NCBI GenBank assembly: GCA_027311185.1
Contig: DAICZK010000078.1
Coordinates: 1-6,765 of the forward strand
Length of the DNA stretch: 6,765 bases
Origin: Sulfuriferula sp.
Lineage (GTDB): Bacteria; Pseudomonadota; Gammaproteobacteria; Burkholderiales; Sulfuriferulaceae
Direction: 5' to 3'
Under the pieces are notes generated by a model that was not told the origin of the DNA, made no database searches, and saw nothing but the letters and a program-made list of their open reading frames with translations. The stretch's first letter is position 1, and the number at the start of each line of letters is the position of its first letter. Positions 6,607 to 6,765 of this stretch are shown in pieces. A program made the position numbers and the translations under genes.

Positions 6607-6765
6607 CTTCGGACAAATTTGCGGGATCCACACCCAACAGACGCATGGCCGCTTGCAATCGCTCCTCGGCAGGCAAATCGAATATCACACCGGCATCGGC
6701 CGCGACCGATAGCCAGGCATTCTGACCCAGCTCATCTTCCAGTTGCCCAGCGCCCCAGCCGGCGT
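6590..6765 (-). CDS. algH: YqgE/AlgH family protein, C-terminal part (5' end outside window)
   Basis: Reading the minus strand from the right edge (first full codon 6763-6761) gives 57 codons ending at TGA 6592-6590. The fragment begins [18 protein letters not shown], the near-invariant signature of the YqgE/AlgH family (DUF179), and ends [15 protein letters not shown], where the Gly-His-Ala terminus is also typical. The rest of the protein, usually about 185-190 aa in total, lies beyond the window. The family's molecular function is not settled; the name AlgH comes from an alginate-related locus in Pseudomonas aeruginosa. The gene overlaps the start of yqgF by 17 bp, the usual arrangement in proteobacteria. 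It is too short in this window to show as a long reading frame, but the match is unmistakable. Confidence 0.95.
   Translation of the reverse strand, partial: AGWGAGQLEDELGQNAWLSVAADAGVIFDLPAEERLQAAMRLLGVDPANLSEDAGHA

Noticed and set aside
6607..6633. Longer yqgF start at GTG 6633
   Set aside because: It would add MWIPQICPK, which does not resemble YqgF N-termini, and would deepen the overlap with algH; ATG 6606 fits the family better.

Overview
This window looks like ordinary chromosomal DNA from a GC-rich proteobacterium, most likely a betaproteobacterium (Nitrosomonadales/Gallionellales-like). I infer this from two things. The minus-strand order algH (yqgE) - yqgF - pyrR - pyrB - pyrC' matches the cluster I know from Pseudomonas and betaproteobacteria (PA0405-PA0401 in P. 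aeruginosa). The plus strand carries a SPOR-protein tail, mutM and a dynamin-like GTPase of a type I associate with betaproteobacteria. The genus call is an impression; no search was possible.

Plus strand, left half (2-3306). The C-terminal 109 codons of a SPOR-domain (peptidoglycan-binding) protein are followed after 42 bp by a complete mutM (formamidopyrimidine-DNA glycosylase, with P2/E3, the K58 lysine and a four-cysteine zinc finger). A 152-bp spacer with a possible promoter and a clear Shine-Dalgarno precedes a complete 653-aa soluble dynamin-like GTPase with all four G motifs and long helical, partly coiled-coil regions. It is the least understood gene here.

Minus strand, right half (3312-6765, read right to left). 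The C-terminus of AlgH/YqgE overlaps the start of yqgF (ruvX). A 76-bp gap with a perfect 9-bp inverted repeat follows, then pyrR, pyrB and pyrC' packed tightly (pyrR/pyrB overlap by ATGA; pyrB and pyrC' are 1 bp apart). PyrB is aspartate transcarbamoylase, with the short N-terminal extension of the Pseudomonas type. The dihydroorotase-like partner has lost all the recognisable metal ligands of the family, so it is a structural pseudo-enzyme expected to hold the ATCase complex together; a real dihydroorotase must lie elsewhere in the genome. PyrR keeps the PRPP loop but not most of the basic residues that Bacillus PyrR uses to bind pyr mRNA.

The two halves converge, with only 5 bp between the stop codons of the GTPase gene and pyrC', and no recognisable intrinsic terminator between them. 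I see no mobile element, tRNA, rRNA, CRISPR array or phage gene. No gene-free stretch exceeds 152 bp. I found no clear novel system; the most interesting points are the uncharacterised dynamin-like protein, the degenerate PyrC' and PyrR, and the hairpin before pyrR.
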